DNA of 64,000 nucleotides from an uncultured Pontibacter sp. (GCF_947495565.1 NZ_CANLZM010000007.1:62001-126000), one strand, 5' to 3'. Positions 25,581-35,702 are shown, counted from the stretch's first letter. A program made the numbers and translations. Notes: a model not told the origin generated them from the sequence alone.

Positions 25581-25588
25581 TACCTTTG
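25581..25588 (+). promoter_or_regulatory. Bacteroidota-type -7 box (TACCTTTG)
   Basis: Fits TAnnTTTG and lies 18 bases upstream of the ATG at 25607. It rules out longer start choices for the RND gene, because those would begin before the promoter. Confidence 0.55.
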
Positions 25589-25606
25589 CTGAATTGTAGC
25601 CGGACC

Positions 25607-28129
25607 ATGTGGAATAAGATTGCCATTTTTATTATCAAATACAGGCTGAGGCTGATTATAGTCTTAGCTGCGCTTACTGCTTTTATGGCCTACCACGCCA
25701 GAAACGCAGAAATGTCTTATGATTTTGCCAACGTCGTGTCTCAGGATGACGTGGATATGCAGTATTTCCAGCGCTTTAAACAAACCTTTGGCGAAGACGG
25801 AAACATACTGGTAGTCGGCATGCAGGACAACAAAGCCTACAAACTGCAGAACTTCCTGGAGCTGAAAACCCTTTCGGAGGAGCTGAGTGAGGTAGAGGGC
25901 GTAAAAGCTGTAATTTCCTTGCCAAACCTGGTGCAGGTAGTAAAAGATACCGCTGAGCGGAAGTTTACCACAGCTGCCATCTTTCCTGAAGCGCCACAAA
26001 CACAGCCCGAGCTCGATAGTCTGCTTCAGGTGGTGCGCAACCAAGGCTTTTACGACGGACAGATCATCAATAACAAGACAGGCGCTACCCTGTTGGCTGT
26101 TACTTTAGAACCGGCTTACCTAAACTCCGCACGCCGCATGGAGGTAATGGACAACGTGATGCGCCATACGGAGGCCTTCTCCAAAACTACAGGTATAAAG
26201 TTGCACTATGCCGGGCTTCCCTTTGTGCGTGCCGTCATGACCACCAAGGTGGCCGACGAGATGAAAATGTTTCTGCTGCTGGCCTTGCTGGTAACAGGCG
26301 TCACACTTTTCATCTTCTTCCGCTCCTTCTACGCTGTTATTTTCCCGCTGCTCGTGATCAGTGTGGTGGTGGTGTGGGTGATGGGCACTATTGCGCTGCT
26401 GGACTTTAAGATCTCGCTGCTCACAGGCCTGATTCCGGCTATACTTGTGGTCATCGGGATCCCGAACTCTACTTACCTGCTCACGCGCTACCACTACGAC
26501 TACCGCAAGCACGGCAATAAAATTATGGCCCTTGCCCGAGTGATCAGCAAGATTGGCGTAGTAAACCTCGTAACAAACACCACCACCGCTATTGGCTTTA
26601 TCGTGTTCACGTTTACGCACGTGGCCATACTATATGAGTTTGGTGTAGTGGCCGGCATCAATATCTTCGTAACATTTATTGTGAGCCTGGTGCTGATACC
26701 GGTTGTGTTCTCATACCTGCCGCCTCCAAGCCGCCGCCAGCTGCGCCACCTTGATGCGCGCCCGCTGAACAAGCTGCTGGAGTTCTTCGATTATATCGTG
26801 CACCGCAAGCGCCACCTGGTATACTTTTTTACTATTCTGGCTGTGGGCGTATCGCTGCTGGGTATCTATAAGATAAAGACGGTATCCTACATGGTAGATG
26901 ACCTGCCGGAGGAGAGCAGCGTGAATGCCGACTTGGCTTTCTTCGAGAACCACTTTAATGGGGTAATGCCACTGGAGATTATTGTGGACACCGGTATAAA
27001 ACAAGGTGTTATGCGCCTGCCGAACCTGAAAAAGCTGGATCAACTGGAAGATTTTCTGCGCACGCAGCCTATACTTTCAGCGCCTATCTCTGTGGTAGGT
27101 TTAGTAAAGACAGCGACACAGGCATTTTACGAGGGAGACCCGAATTCGTACCGCTTGCCAGATAACACGGAGCGCAACTTTATCTTTAGCTACCTGGCCA
27201 AGCAGAATGATGGTGCCAACCAGCGCCTGCTCCGGTCATTTGTAGACAGTACTGGCCAAAGCGCCCGCATCTCCCTGAAAGTAGCGGATGCTGGATCAAG
27301 AGAGCTTGATACGCTGATCATTAATAAAATTAAGCCGGAGCTGCGCGAAATTTATGGAGGCGAAGGCGTAGCTGTAACCGAGCAAGGCAATACCATGACC
27401 TTCACCCGCGACGATTCCAGGGCGCAGACAACGGTGAGTTTAACAGGAACCACGCTGCTGTTCATCAAAGGTAACGAGTATCTTATCAACAACCTGCGCT
27501 CCAGCCTTATATTGGCTTTTGTGTTGGTAACTTTAGTGATAGCCTTGTTGTTTAAGTCGGCGAGGGTGGTGGTTATATCGCTGATACCAAATATGATACC
27601 GTTGCTAATTGCTGGCGGGCTGATGGGTTTTTTCAACATTCCGCTGAAGCCAAGCACAGCTCTTATTTTTAGCATCGCACTCGGAATCGCCATTGATGAC
27701 TCTATTCACTTTCTGGCCAAGTATAGAAGTGAGTTACTTTCGAATGGTTTTAATGTGAGCCGGGCGATCACGACCAGTTTAACAGAAGCAGGTACAAGTA
27801 TGATTTATACCTCTATCATCTTGTTCTTCGGGTTCGTGATTTTCGCCTTCTCGGAGTTCGGTGGTACCAAGGCTTTGGGCGTGCTGATGTCGGTGAGTTT
27901 GCTGATTGCATTATTCACAAACCTGATTATATTGCCAACTTTGCTGATGAGCTTCGACAGCGGTAAGTTTGAGCGCGACCCTTATGCCCTGATAGAGCAC
28001 TATGATGAGTTTTACCTGGAGCACGAGGACGAGGAGCTAGACCTGAGCCAGCTAAAGTTGAAATTAGAAGAAGAAGTAAATCTTGAGGAAGACAATAAAC
28101 CAGAAAATGGTAAAGTACAACGAGTATAA
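25607..28129 (+). CDS. RND/MMPL superfamily transporter
   Basis: An 840-residue inner-membrane protein. The start at 25607 follows a -7 promoter box, so an upstream in-frame start at 25553 is rejected. It has the two-fold layout of the family: one membrane segment, a large periplasmic loop (about 40-215), then about five segments (MFLLLALLVTGVTLFIFF onward), and the same again in the second half. Seen in the second half: ALIFSIALGIAIDDSIHFLAKY, which carries the conserved Asp pair of the proton relay region. Such proteins move lipids, hydrophobic compounds or drugs. No membrane-fusion or outer-membrane partner is adjacent. It overlaps ileS by 23 bases. Confidence 0.85.
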   Translation: MWNKIAIFIIKYRLRLIIVLAALTAFMAYHARNAEMSYDFANVVSQDDVDMQYFQRFKQTFGEDGNILVVGMQDNKAYKLQNFLELKTLSEELSEVEGVKAVISLPNLVQVVKDTAERKFTTAAIFPEAPQTQPELDSLLQVVRNQGFYDGQIINNKTGATLLAVTLEPAYLNSARRMEVMDNVMRHTEAFSKTTGIKLHYAGLPFVRAVMTTKVADEMKMFLLLALLVTGVTLFIFFRSFYAVIFPLLVISVVVVWVMGTIALLDFKISLLTGLIPAILVVIGIPNSTYLLTRYHYDYRKHGNKIMALARVISKIGVVNLVTNTTTAIGFIVFTFTHVAILYEFGVVAGINIFVTFIVSLVLIPVVFSYLPPPSRRQLRHLDARPLNKLLEFFDYIVHRKRHLVYFFTILAVGVSLLGIYKIKTVSYMVDDLPEESSVNADLAFFENHFNGVMPLEIIVDTGIKQGVMRLPNLKKLDQLEDFLRTQPILSAPISVVGLVKTATQAFYEGDPNSYRLPDNTERNFIFSYLAKQNDGANQRLLRSFVDSTGQSARISLKVADAGSRELDTLIINKIKPELREIYGGEGVAVTEQGNTMTFTRDDSRAQTTVSLTGTTLLFIKGNEYLINNLRSSLILAFVLVTLVIALLFKSARVVVISLIPNMIPLLIAGGLMGFFNIPLKPSTALIFSIALGIAIDDSIHFLAKYRSELLSNGFNVSRAITTSLTEAGTSMIYTSIILFFGFVIFAFSEFGGTKALGVLMSVSLLIALFTNLIILPTLLMSFDSGKFERDPYALIEHYDEFYLEHEDEELDLSQLKLKLEEEVNLEEDNKPENGKVQRV

Positions 28130-31100
28130 AAACCTGAACTACGCCAAAGTAGGCGAGGATGTACTGGAGTTCTGGAAGCAGAACAACATCTTCGAAAGAT
28201 CGGTGGCTACCCGCGAGGGCAACACGCCATTTGTGTTTTACGAGGGCCCGCCTTCAGCCAACGGCACACCGGGCATTCACCACGTGATGGCCCGTGCCGT
28301 GAAAGATATTTTCTGCCGCTACAAAACCCTGAAAGGCTTTCAGGTAAACCGCAAAGGCGGCTGGGATACGCACGGCCTTCCCGTGGAGCTGCAGGTAGAA
28401 AAAGAACTGGGCATCACAAAAGAGGATATTGGCAAGAAGATTACGGTTGAAGAGTATAACCAGCGCTGTCGCGAAACGGTAATGCGTTTCAAGTCGCAGT
28501 GGGATACCCTGACCGAGCAGATGGGCTACTGGGTAGATCTGAACAACCCATACATAACCTTCGAGAACGAGTATATCGAATCGTGCTGGGCGCTGCTGCG
28601 CAAGCTGTACGATAAGGGCTACCTATACAAGGGCTATACCATCCAACCGTTCTCGCCGGCTGCCGGTACTGGCCTTAGCTCGCATGAGCTGAACCAGCCA
28701 GGCTGCTACAAAATGGTGAAGGATACCACTATCGTGGCGCAGTTTGAGGTGAGGAAGATCACCCGCAACATGTTCCTGTTCGAGCATGAGGAGGAGAAAG
28801 TATACTTCCTGGCCTGGACGACAACCCCATGGACGTTGCCTGCCAATACAGGCCTGGCCGTGGGCAAGAACATCAAGTATGTTAAAGTACAAAGCTATAA
28901 CCCGTATACTTTCGAGCCGATATCGGTTATACTTGCCAAGGACCTGGTAGGCCGCTACTTCAACCAGAAAGCTGCAGACCTGGCCCTAACCGACTATAGC
29001 TCCGGTGATAAACTGATTCCTTTTAAAGTTGTAGAGGAATTTGTAGGCAGCGATCTGGCAGGCGTGGAGTATCACCAGCTGATGCCGTACGTGCAGCCTG
29101 AGAAGCCGGCCTTCCGTGTGATTATCGGGGATTATGTAACTACAGAGGATGGTACCGGCATCGTGCACATCTCGCCAACATTTGGTGCCGATGACGCCCG
29201 CGTAGCTGCCCAAAACGACATTCCGGCGCTGCTGGTAATGGACGAAAACGGCAAGCCAGGCCCAATCGTGGACCGCCAGGGCCGCTTTGTACCGGAGATC
29301 ACAGACTTTGCCGGCATGTATGTGAAGAACTACGACGGCCAGGACGAATCTGCTGCGGATTACAAGCCAACCGACGTGTTAATCGCTATCAAACTGAAAG
29401 AAGAGGGCAAAGCCTTTAAAGTAGAGAAATACGAGCACACCTACCCGCACTGCTGGCGTACTGATAAACCGGTTCTATACTATCCACTGGATAGCTGGTT
29501 CATCAAAACCACAGCTGTAAAAGATAGGCTGATCGAACTGAATAAAACCATCAACTGGAAACCGGAGTCTACGGGTACAGGCCGTTTTGGTAACTGGCTC
29601 GAGAACCTGGTGGACTGGAACCTGTCGCGCTCGCGCTACTGGGGCACACCGCTGCCTATCTGGCGTACCGAAGACGGCGAAGAGGAAATCTGCATCGGCT
29701 CTATAGCGGAGCTGACAGAAGAGATTGGCAGAGCCGTAGATGCTGGCGTAATGGACGAAGCCGTAGAGGTGAAAGACCTACACCGCCCATATGTGGACAA
29801 CATCATCTTGCTAAGCAAGTCTGGCAAGCCAATGTACAGAGAGCCAGACCTTATCGACGTGTGGTTCGACTCTGGCGCCATGCCTTATGCACAGTGGCAC
29901 TACCCGCTGGAGAACGAGGAGCAGTTCCAGAAAAACTTCCCGGCAGACTTTATCGCTGAAGGCGTTGACCAGACGCGTGGCTGGTTCTTTACCCTACATG
30001 CCCTGGCCGTAATGCTGGAAGACAGCGTGGCCTACAAAAACGTAATCGCTAACGGCCTGGTGCTCGACAAGAATGGAAACAAGATGAGCAAGCGCCTCGG
30101 CAATGCCATCGACCCGTTCGAGATGATCGGCCAGTACGGTCCGGATGCCGTGCGCTGGTACATGATCGCGAATGCACCGCCTTGGGATAACCTGAAGTTT
30201 AACCCGGATGGCGTGGTAGAAACGCAGCGGCGCTTCTTCGGCACCTTGCAGAACACCTACTCATTCTTCGCGCTGTACGCCAACCTGGATAACTTTACCT
30301 ATTCAGAAGCTGATGTGCCGATGGCGCAGCGCACCGAGTCAGACCGCTGGATCATCTCTAAACTGAACACCCTGATTCAGGATGTGGATGCGAACTACGC
30401 GGATTACGACCCAACGCGTGCCGCGCGCGCCATTCAGGATTTTGTGGTTGACGACCTGAGCAACTGGTACGTGCGCCTGAACCGCAAGCGTTTCTGGAAA
30501 GGCGAGTACAACACTGATAAAATTGCCGCTTACCAGACGCTTTATACTTGCCTAGAGGTGATCGCGAAACTGGCCGCGCCAATCGCGCCATTCTACACCG
30601 AGCAGCTTTACCGCGACCTGAACGCCGTGAGCAACAAACATACGGAAGAATCGGTGCACCTGGCATACTACCCCGAGGTAAACCACGAAGACATCAACAA
30701 AGACCTGGAAGAGCGCATGCAGCTGGCCCAAACTATTTCCTCTCTGGTGCACTCGCTGCGCAAGAAGGAGATGATTAAGGTGCGCCAGCCACTGCAACGC
30801 ATACTTATACCTGTGCTAAACGATAGAATGCGTGCGCAGATAGATGCCGTAGCCGACCTGATTCTGAGCGAGGTAAACGTGAAGACGATCGAGTATATCG
30901 ACGATACTTCCGGCATTCTGGTGAAGAAGATCAAGCCGAACTTTAAAAAGCTAGGCCAGGTTTTCGGGCCGAAGATGAAGCTAGTGGCCGCCGCCGTGCA
31001 GCGCATGGACCAGAACGATATTGCCCACCTGGAGCGCGAAGGAGGTTTCGAGATCATGTTGAATGAAGAAGAGACCGCCGTGCTAACGCCTGAAGATGTA

Positions 31101-31463
31101 GAGATCTCGTCGGAGGACATACCGGGTTGGCTAGTAGCCAACGAAGGCAAGCTGACCGTGGCCCTGGATATTACGCTAACCGAGGAGCTGAAGCAGGAGG
31201 GTATCGCCCGCGACCTGGTAAACCGCATCCAGAACCTGCGTAAAGACAGCAACCTGGAGGTGCAGGACAAGATCCATATCCTGCTGCAGCGCACAGAGCC
31301 TGCGGTAATGCAAGCCGTAGAAAACTACAGCAGCTACATTTGTGCCGAAACGCAGGCCCTTAGTCTGGATACAGTAGACGAGCTGGAAAATGCCACGTTG
31401 CTCGATATTGATGATTACAAAGTGTACATCCATATCCAGACGGAACGGAGCACGATCATCTAA
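28107..31463 (+). CDS. ileS: Isoleucine-tRNA ligase
   Basis: An 1118-residue class I synthetase. The ATG at 28107 is preferred over a TTG at 28083. The HIGH-type signature is GIHH at residues 56-59, the ATP-binding KMSKR is at about 659-663, and GGWDTHGLPVELQVEKELG and VDQTRGWFFTLH are present. The editing domain contains TTPWTLPANTGLAVG and GTGIVHISPTFGADDA. The length and these blocks fit the longer type of IleRS, which is known in several cases to tolerate mupirocin; that is family knowledge, not shown here. It overlaps the RND transporter gene by 23 bases and is followed by a terminator and lspA. Confidence 0.97.
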   Translation: MVKYNEYKNLNYAKVGEDVLEFWKQNNIFERSVATREGNTPFVFYEGPPSANGTPGIHHVMARAVKDIFCRYKTLKGFQVNRKGGWDTHGLPVELQVEKELGITKEDIGKKITVEEYNQRCRETVMRFKSQWDTLTEQMGYWVDLNNPYITFENEYIESCWALLRKLYDKGYLYKGYTIQPFSPAAGTGLSSHELNQPGCYKMVKDTTIVAQFEVRKITRNMFLFEHEEEKVYFLAWTTTPWTLPANTGLAVGKNIKYVKVQSYNPYTFEPISVILAKDLVGRYFNQKAADLALTDYSSGDKLIPFKVVEEFVGSDLAGVEYHQLMPYVQPEKPAFRVIIGDYVTTEDGTGIVHISPTFGADDARVAAQNDIPALLVMDENGKPGPIVDRQGRFVPEITDFAGMYVKNYDGQDESAADYKPTDVLIAIKLKEEGKAFKVEKYEHTYPHCWRTDKPVLYYPLDSWFIKTTAVKDRLIELNKTINWKPESTGTGRFGNWLENLVDWNLSRSRYWGTPLPIWRTEDGEEEICIGSIAELTEEIGRAVDAGVMDEAVEVKDLHRPYVDNIILLSKSGKPMYREPDLIDVWFDSGAMPYAQWHYPLENEEQFQKNFPADFIAEGVDQTRGWFFTLHALAVMLEDSVAYKNVIANGLVLDKNGNKMSKRLGNAIDPFEMIGQYGPDAVRWYMIANAPPWDNLKFNPDGVVETQRRFFGTLQNTYSFFALYANLDNFTYSEADVPMAQRTESDRWIISKLNTLIQDVDANYADYDPTRAARAIQDFVVDDLSNWYVRLNRKRFWKGEYNTDKIAAYQTLYTCLEVIAKLAAPIAPFYTEQLYRDLNAVSNKHTEESVHLAYYPEVNHEDINKDLEERMQLAQTISSLVHSLRKKEMIKVRQPLQRILIPVLNDRMRAQIDAVADLILSEVNVKTIEYIDDTSGILVKKIKPNFKKLGQVFGPKMKLVAAAVQRMDQNDIAHLEREGGFEIMLNEEETAVLTPEDVEISSEDIPGWLVANEGKLTVALDITLTEELKQEGIARDLVNRIQNLRKDSNLEVQDKIHILLQRTEPAVMQAVENYSSYICAETQALSLDTVDELENATLLDIDDYKVYIHIQTERSTII

Positions 31464-31466
31464 ACC

Positions 31467-31504
31467 AAAAGCACCAGGAAACTAAAAGTGTTCCTGGTGC
31501 TTTT
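31467..31504 (+). terminator. Intrinsic terminator after ileS
   Basis: AAAAGCACCAGGAA (31467-31480) pairs perfectly with TTCCTGGTGCTTTT (31491-31504) around a 10-base loop. Confidence 0.9.
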
Positions 31505-31567
31505 ATGCTTTTAAAAAGTATATTGCGGCGGTTAAAGTATAAAGCGCCTGCTGCTTAATATTCAAAT

Positions 31568-32188
31568 ATGAAATACGGAAAATATTACCTGGCTGCTCTT
31601 GCCGTGATTATTCTAGATCAGGTAGTGAAGCTGATCGTACATTATAATATGGAGATGGGCCTGCCAGGTGAGATCCATTTAATTGGAGATTGGCTGAAGC
31701 TACACTATACCTTAAATCCGGGTATGGCCTTTGGCGTGGAGCTGGGTTCAGATTACGGTAAGCTTATCCTGACACTCTTCCGCCTAGTCGCCATGTTTGG
31801 TATCGGCTACTATCTATATTACTTGGTTAAGCATAAAGCTCCCAAAGGGCTAATCTGGTGTATATCGCTTATACTTGGCGGAGCCATCGGAAACCTGATT
31901 GATAGTACCTTTTACGGCGTATGGTTCGATAATGCACCTTATGGCGCAGTTACACCTTGGTTTCATGGGCAGGTAATCGATATGTTTTATGTGGATATCT
32001 GGGAAGGCATCGTACCGAACTGGATTCCGATCTTTGGAGGCAAACCAATGTCTTTGTGGCCAATCTTTAACGTAGCGGATTCAGCCATTTTTGTTGGTGT
32101 GCTGCTGATCCTTTTTAACCAGAAACGTTTCTTCGGTGAGCACCACGAAGAGCATCAGCACAAAATTGTAGAGCAGCAGGGGCTGTAA
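31568..32188 (+). CDS. lspA: Signal peptidase II (prolipoprotein signal peptidase)
   Basis: A 206-residue inner-membrane aspartic protease that cleaves the signal peptide of lipid-modified prolipoproteins. Four membrane segments are visible. The catalytic aspartates lie in the family blocks GAIGNLIDS and FNVADSAIF, and the YTLNPGMAFG block near the N-terminus is typical. It is longer than the E. coli enzyme because of an extended periplasmic loop and a His/Glu-rich tail, as is usual in Bacteroidota. Its placement after ileS is the classic ileS-lspA order. The window contains several lipoprotein substrates. Confidence 0.95.
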   Translation: MKYGKYYLAALAVIILDQVVKLIVHYNMEMGLPGEIHLIGDWLKLHYTLNPGMAFGVELGSDYGKLILTLFRLVAMFGIGYYLYYLVKHKAPKGLIWCISLILGGAIGNLIDSTFYGVWFDNAPYGAVTPWFHGQVIDMFYVDIWEGIVPNWIPIFGGKPMSLWPIFNVADSAIFVGVLLILFNQKRFFGEHHEEHQHKIVEQQGL

Positions 32189-32212
32189 TCCAAAGTATAA
32201 AGTATAAAAGAG

Positions 32213-32242
32213 AAGGCTGTTCCATGTGGGGCAGCCTTTTTG
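32213..32242 (+). terminator. Intrinsic terminator after lspA
   Basis: AAGGCTG (32213-32219) pairs with CAGCCTT (32232-32238), followed by a T-rich stretch. Confidence 0.7.
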
Positions 32243-32272
32243 TTTTGCCCCGCTCTGATTATCTTTAGCAGG

Positions 32273-32665
32273 ATGATAAAAGACTTGAACAAGCTCAACC
32301 TGATGATAGCCGCGCTATACTTGTTCTACAGGAGAAGCAATGACCATTTCCTAAGCGCATTCTGGACGAAGTGCTTCTTTGGTTTATTAGGTCTGCTTTT
32401 GCTCTGGATAATTTCTGAGTGGGCAAGTTTTATACTTGGTGTCACCATTCCGAAAATAGAAAACCCGCTATACTTTTTAGGAATTTTTTTTATAGTTTGG
32501 GCTTCATGTGGATTTGTCATTCACAAATTCACCTTGTCTTTTGAAGAGTTAACAACTATAGATCTTTTTCCTGAAGAATATATCAGAGGCTATAAAATGG
32601 CTTTTTACTTCACAATCCTTACTATCTGCTTTTTATTTTCTCTTTTGTTGATAGATAAACAGTAA
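32273..32665 (+). CDS. Hypothetical small membrane protein
   Basis: A 130-residue protein with three hydrophobic segments (about residues 35-55, 65-85 and 105-125) and a basic N-terminus. The ATG at 32273 is chosen because a -7-like box (TATCTTTA, 32260-32267) ends 5 bases before it; an in-frame upstream start at 32240 would fall inside the lspA terminator region. Function unknown. Five phenylalanine-rich stretches and low GC compared with neighbours are notable. Not recognised as a known family. Confidence 0.55.
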   Translation: MIKDLNKLNLMIAALYLFYRRSNDHFLSAFWTKCFFGLLGLLLLWIISEWASFILGVTIPKIENPLYFLGIFFIVWASCGFVIHKFTLSFEELTTIDLFPEEYIRGYKMAFYFTILTICFLFSLLLIDKQ

Positions 32666-32676
32666 GGAATCTAAAT

Positions 32677-32756
32677 TTTGTCATTCTAAAAGAATCTTGG
32701 TAGAAGGGAGGTTAAGCCATTGCTACTAGCCCACAAGATCCTTTCAGGATGACAAA
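32677..32756. repeat. Imperfect inverted repeat of a TGTCATCCTGAAAGGATCTT-type element
   Basis: The left arm (32677-32700) and the reverse complement of the right arm (32732-32756) share the pattern TTTGTCATyCTrAAAGrATC with about four differences. About 30 bases separate the arms. I recall this kind of sequence as a dispersed intergenic repeat in Cytophagales and other Bacteroidota. No gene lies inside. Confidence 0.55.
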
Positions 32757-32868
32757 GAATATAGCAGCCCTGTTTCAGATGCAGAGAATTTATATACTTT
32801 TCTTGAATGGCACTACACCTCCTTCTCTCATTAAACTTAGTTTTACCTAAAGTAAATTAATCTCACCC

Positions 32869-34677
32869 TTGCCAACCGCCACTCCCATACTTCAGGTTAG
32901 AAAACTGCAAACCATATTTGCAACGCAGCGCGGCACAACCAAGGCAGTGGACGGTGTGTCTTTTGAGGTGTATGCAGGCGAGATAGTGGCCATCGTGGGC
33001 GAGTCTGGGTCAGGTAAATCGGTAACGGCACTCTCGCTGATGCAGCTGATTGATGTTGCAGGCGCAGCAACTGGTGGAGAGGCTTGCTTTAAGTCAGGGA
33101 AGTATGGCGAGGTAGACCTGCTGAACCTGCCGGAGAAGCAGATGCAGCGCATCAGAGGCAATGAGATTAGTATGATTTTTCAGGAGCCTATGTCGTCTTT
33201 AAACCCGGTTTATACTTGTGGAAAACAAGTGGCTGAGGCTTTGCTTTTACATACTGGCATTTCTAAAAAAGACGCTAAAAAACGCACTATACAGCTTTTT
33301 GAGCAGGCAAAGCTACCCCGGCCGGAAAATATTTTCGATGCTTATCCACATGAAATTTCTGGTGGGCAGAAGCAGCGGGTGATGATTGCCATGGCTATGG
33401 CTTGCAAACCAAGTCTACTTATTGCCGATGAGCCAACCACCGCCTTGGATGTAACCGTGCAGGCCCGGATGCTGCAGTTGATAGACGAGCTGCGGGTAAA
33501 GGAAAATACCGCCGTACTTTTCATCACGCACGATTTAGGAGTAGTAGCCGAGATAGCAGATCGGATTTTGGTAATGTATAAAGGCAAGGTAGTGGAACAG
33601 GGCAAGGTGTTAGATATCTTCACTAATCCGCAGCACCCTTACACCAAAGGCCTGCTTGCCTGCCGCCCAAAGCTATCTGCCAAACCGCAAGTCATACTTC
33701 CCACCGTGTGGGATTTTATGCAGGAGGATGAGTTCGGAAACATCATTGAAAAGAAAAAACAAGTACATGAGCCCTCCTTAGCCGATGTGGTTGCCTATAG
33801 CTTTGAAACTAACATAAAACAGCATGTTAACCAAAAGACCCCGTTGCTGCAGGTGGAAAACCTGAAAGTATACTTCCCGGTTAGCACAGGAATTTTTAGC
33901 CGAACCACTGATTACATAAAGGCGGTGGATGGGGTGAGCTTTGAGGCAAAACCTGCCGAAACCGTAGGCTTGGTAGGAGAGTCGGGGTGTGGTAAAACCA
34001 CCTTAGGCAGAGCACTGCTAAGGCTGGTAAAACCCACTGAAGGCAGAGTGTTTTTAAATGGTATTGATATGGGCGAACTTAACCAAGAGGATCTCCGCAA
34101 AAGCCGCCGTGACATCCAAATGGTATTTCAGGACCCGTACGCTTCATTAAACCCGATGCACACAGTAGGGAATGCTATTATGGAGCCGATGCAGGTGCAT
34201 AACCTGTATGGCAGCAACAAAGAACAGCAAACGAAAACTCTTGAACTTCTTGATATGGTGGGTCTTACGTCTGATCATTTCCAGCGTTATCCACATGAGT
34301 TTTCAGGAGGTCAGCGGCAGCGTATAAGTATAGCCCGAGCATTGGCGCTGCAGCCAAAGTGCATTATCTGCGATGAGTCCGTGTCGTCGTTGGATGTGTC
34401 GGTGCAGGCCCAGGTGCTTAATCTGCTTAACAAACTCAAGCAGGAGCTTCACATAACCTTCATCTTTATTACCCACGATTTATCAGTAGCAAAATATATG
34501 TCTGACCGTATACTAGTGATGAGCAAGGGACAGATAGTAGAAAGTGGTACACCGGAGCAACTCTACCGTCAACCGCAGCAGGAGTATACCCGTACTCTAA
34601 TCAACGCAATTCCAAAGGGCGAGCCGGAAGATATCATAGCCGCACAACAGAAACGAGAAGCTTTCAGGACAGGGTAG
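32869..34677 (+). CDS. Oligopeptide-type ABC transporter, two ATPase domains fused
   Basis: A 602-residue protein joining two nucleotide-binding domains of the DppD/DppF (Opp) type in one chain, like YejF. First domain: Walker A GESGSGKS, signature SGGQKQR, Walker B LLIADEPTTALD. Second domain: Walker A GESGCGKT, signature SGGQRQR, Walker B CIICDESVSSLD. The Opp-type linker NPQHPYTKGLL is present after the first. They power import of peptides or related solutes. No permease or binding-protein gene is adjacent, so its partners are elsewhere. The start must be TTG at 32869: the frame is closed by a stop at 32848-32850 and contains no earlier ATG. Confidence 0.9.
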   Translation: MPTATPILQVRKLQTIFATQRGTTKAVDGVSFEVYAGEIVAIVGESGSGKSVTALSLMQLIDVAGAATGGEACFKSGKYGEVDLLNLPEKQMQRIRGNEISMIFQEPMSSLNPVYTCGKQVAEALLLHTGISKKDAKKRTIQLFEQAKLPRPENIFDAYPHEISGGQKQRVMIAMAMACKPSLLIADEPTTALDVTVQARMLQLIDELRVKENTAVLFITHDLGVVAEIADRILVMYKGKVVEQGKVLDIFTNPQHPYTKGLLACRPKLSAKPQVILPTVWDFMQEDEFGNIIEKKKQVHEPSLADVVAYSFETNIKQHVNQKTPLLQVENLKVYFPVSTGIFSRTTDYIKAVDGVSFEAKPAETVGLVGESGCGKTTLGRALLRLVKPTEGRVFLNGIDMGELNQEDLRKSRRDIQMVFQDPYASLNPMHTVGNAIMEPMQVHNLYGSNKEQQTKTLELLDMVGLTSDHFQRYPHEFSGGQRQRISIARALALQPKCIICDESVSSLDVSVQAQVLNLLNKLKQELHITFIFITHDLSVAKYMSDRILVMSKGQIVESGTPEQLYRQPQQEYTRTLINAIPKGEPEDIIAAQQKREAFRTG

Positions 34678-34733
34678 AAAAGGCCGCTTCCTCAGCTGTA
34701 GCCCAGGCAGCGAATACATTAATTCAGTACAGC

Positions 34734-35498
34734 ATGGAACAAACATATTATGAACCGGATTGGGAGTTTCATTTCAGGAGCGTGGACTATAAGCCTGGCT
34801 CCATAGCGGTAGACTTGGGTTTGGCGAAGATTGCCCCGGTGGCCGATCTGCCTAATCTGCTGGAAGTGTCTGTCAAAATTGTGGACCCGCGGCCTGACGG
34901 CCTTTCATCTTTACAGGAAACCATTGTGCTGCAGAGCCTGGAGGACGACCTGGAAGAAGCGCTGCGTACATCCTGCAAAGCCACCTATGCCGGGCGCCTT
35001 ACCTCCAACGGGCATCGCAAAGTATACTTCTATGTGGGCGAGGCAAACGGTTACGCCGACCACATACAGCACGTGATGAAAAACTACAGCGGCCACAACT
35101 ATAGTTTTAAAATGGTAAAGGATGCCGACTGGAGCCGGTATTTTAATTTTCTGTACCCTGAGCCGGATCAGCTGCAAAGCATCCAAAACCGGAAGGTGCT
35201 GGAGGAAATGGAGGAAAACGGCGACGACCTGAGCAAAGAGAGGCCGGTAGACCATTGGATATACTTTAAAACAGAGGCAGACAGAACCGCTTTCCTGGAA
35301 AGTATAGCCAAAGAGAATTATGATGTGGTAACATGCGATTACCTGGCCTCATCAGAGGATTTTCCGCACCGCCTGCACATTAGCCGAACTGATAAGGTAG
35401 ATCAGTTAAACATAGACAAAGTTGTGCTCCGCCTGCGCCGCCTCGCTCTAAAGCACAATGGCGATTATGATGGTTGGGAAACTTCCATTGAAGTATAA
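34734..35498 (+). CDS. DUF695 protein with C-terminal RraB-like domain
   Basis: A 254-residue soluble acidic protein. The first ~140 residues fit DUF695 (QTYYEPDWEFHFRSVDYKPG, NGHRKVYFYVGEANGYADHI). The last ~90 residues resemble the RraB/RNase E inhibitor fold (DHWIYFKTEADRTAFLESI, LHISRTDKVDQLNIDKVV, and GDYDGWETSI). RraB binds RNase E in proteobacteria, but its partner in Bacteroidota is not established. It sits between the ABC ATPase and RNase R genes. Whether it acts on RNA metabolism is inference from the fold only. Confidence 0.75.
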   Translation: MEQTYYEPDWEFHFRSVDYKPGSIAVDLGLAKIAPVADLPNLLEVSVKIVDPRPDGLSSLQETIVLQSLEDDLEEALRTSCKATYAGRLTSNGHRKVYFYVGEANGYADHIQHVMKNYSGHNYSFKMVKDADWSRYFNFLYPEPDQLQSIQNRKVLEEMEENGDDLSKERPVDHWIYFKTEADRTAFLESIAKENYDVVTCDYLASSEDFPHRLHISRTDKVDQLNIDKVVLRLRRLALKHNGDYDGWETSIEV

Positions 35499-35702
35499 AT
35501 TGTGCATTTCATCTTAAGTGCACTTTCTAAATCCCCTCGTCACACTTCTTATATAGAAAATTCTCTATAAATTGAACTCGAATTGCATTGCGCTTTAGCC
35601 AAAGAGCCTTAACAGGCGTATAGTAAAAAATTAATAGAGCTAAAGTATGTACATGGGTACGTAGCCATACAGGCAGCAGCCCATAGACACCAAATTTTAT
35701 AC

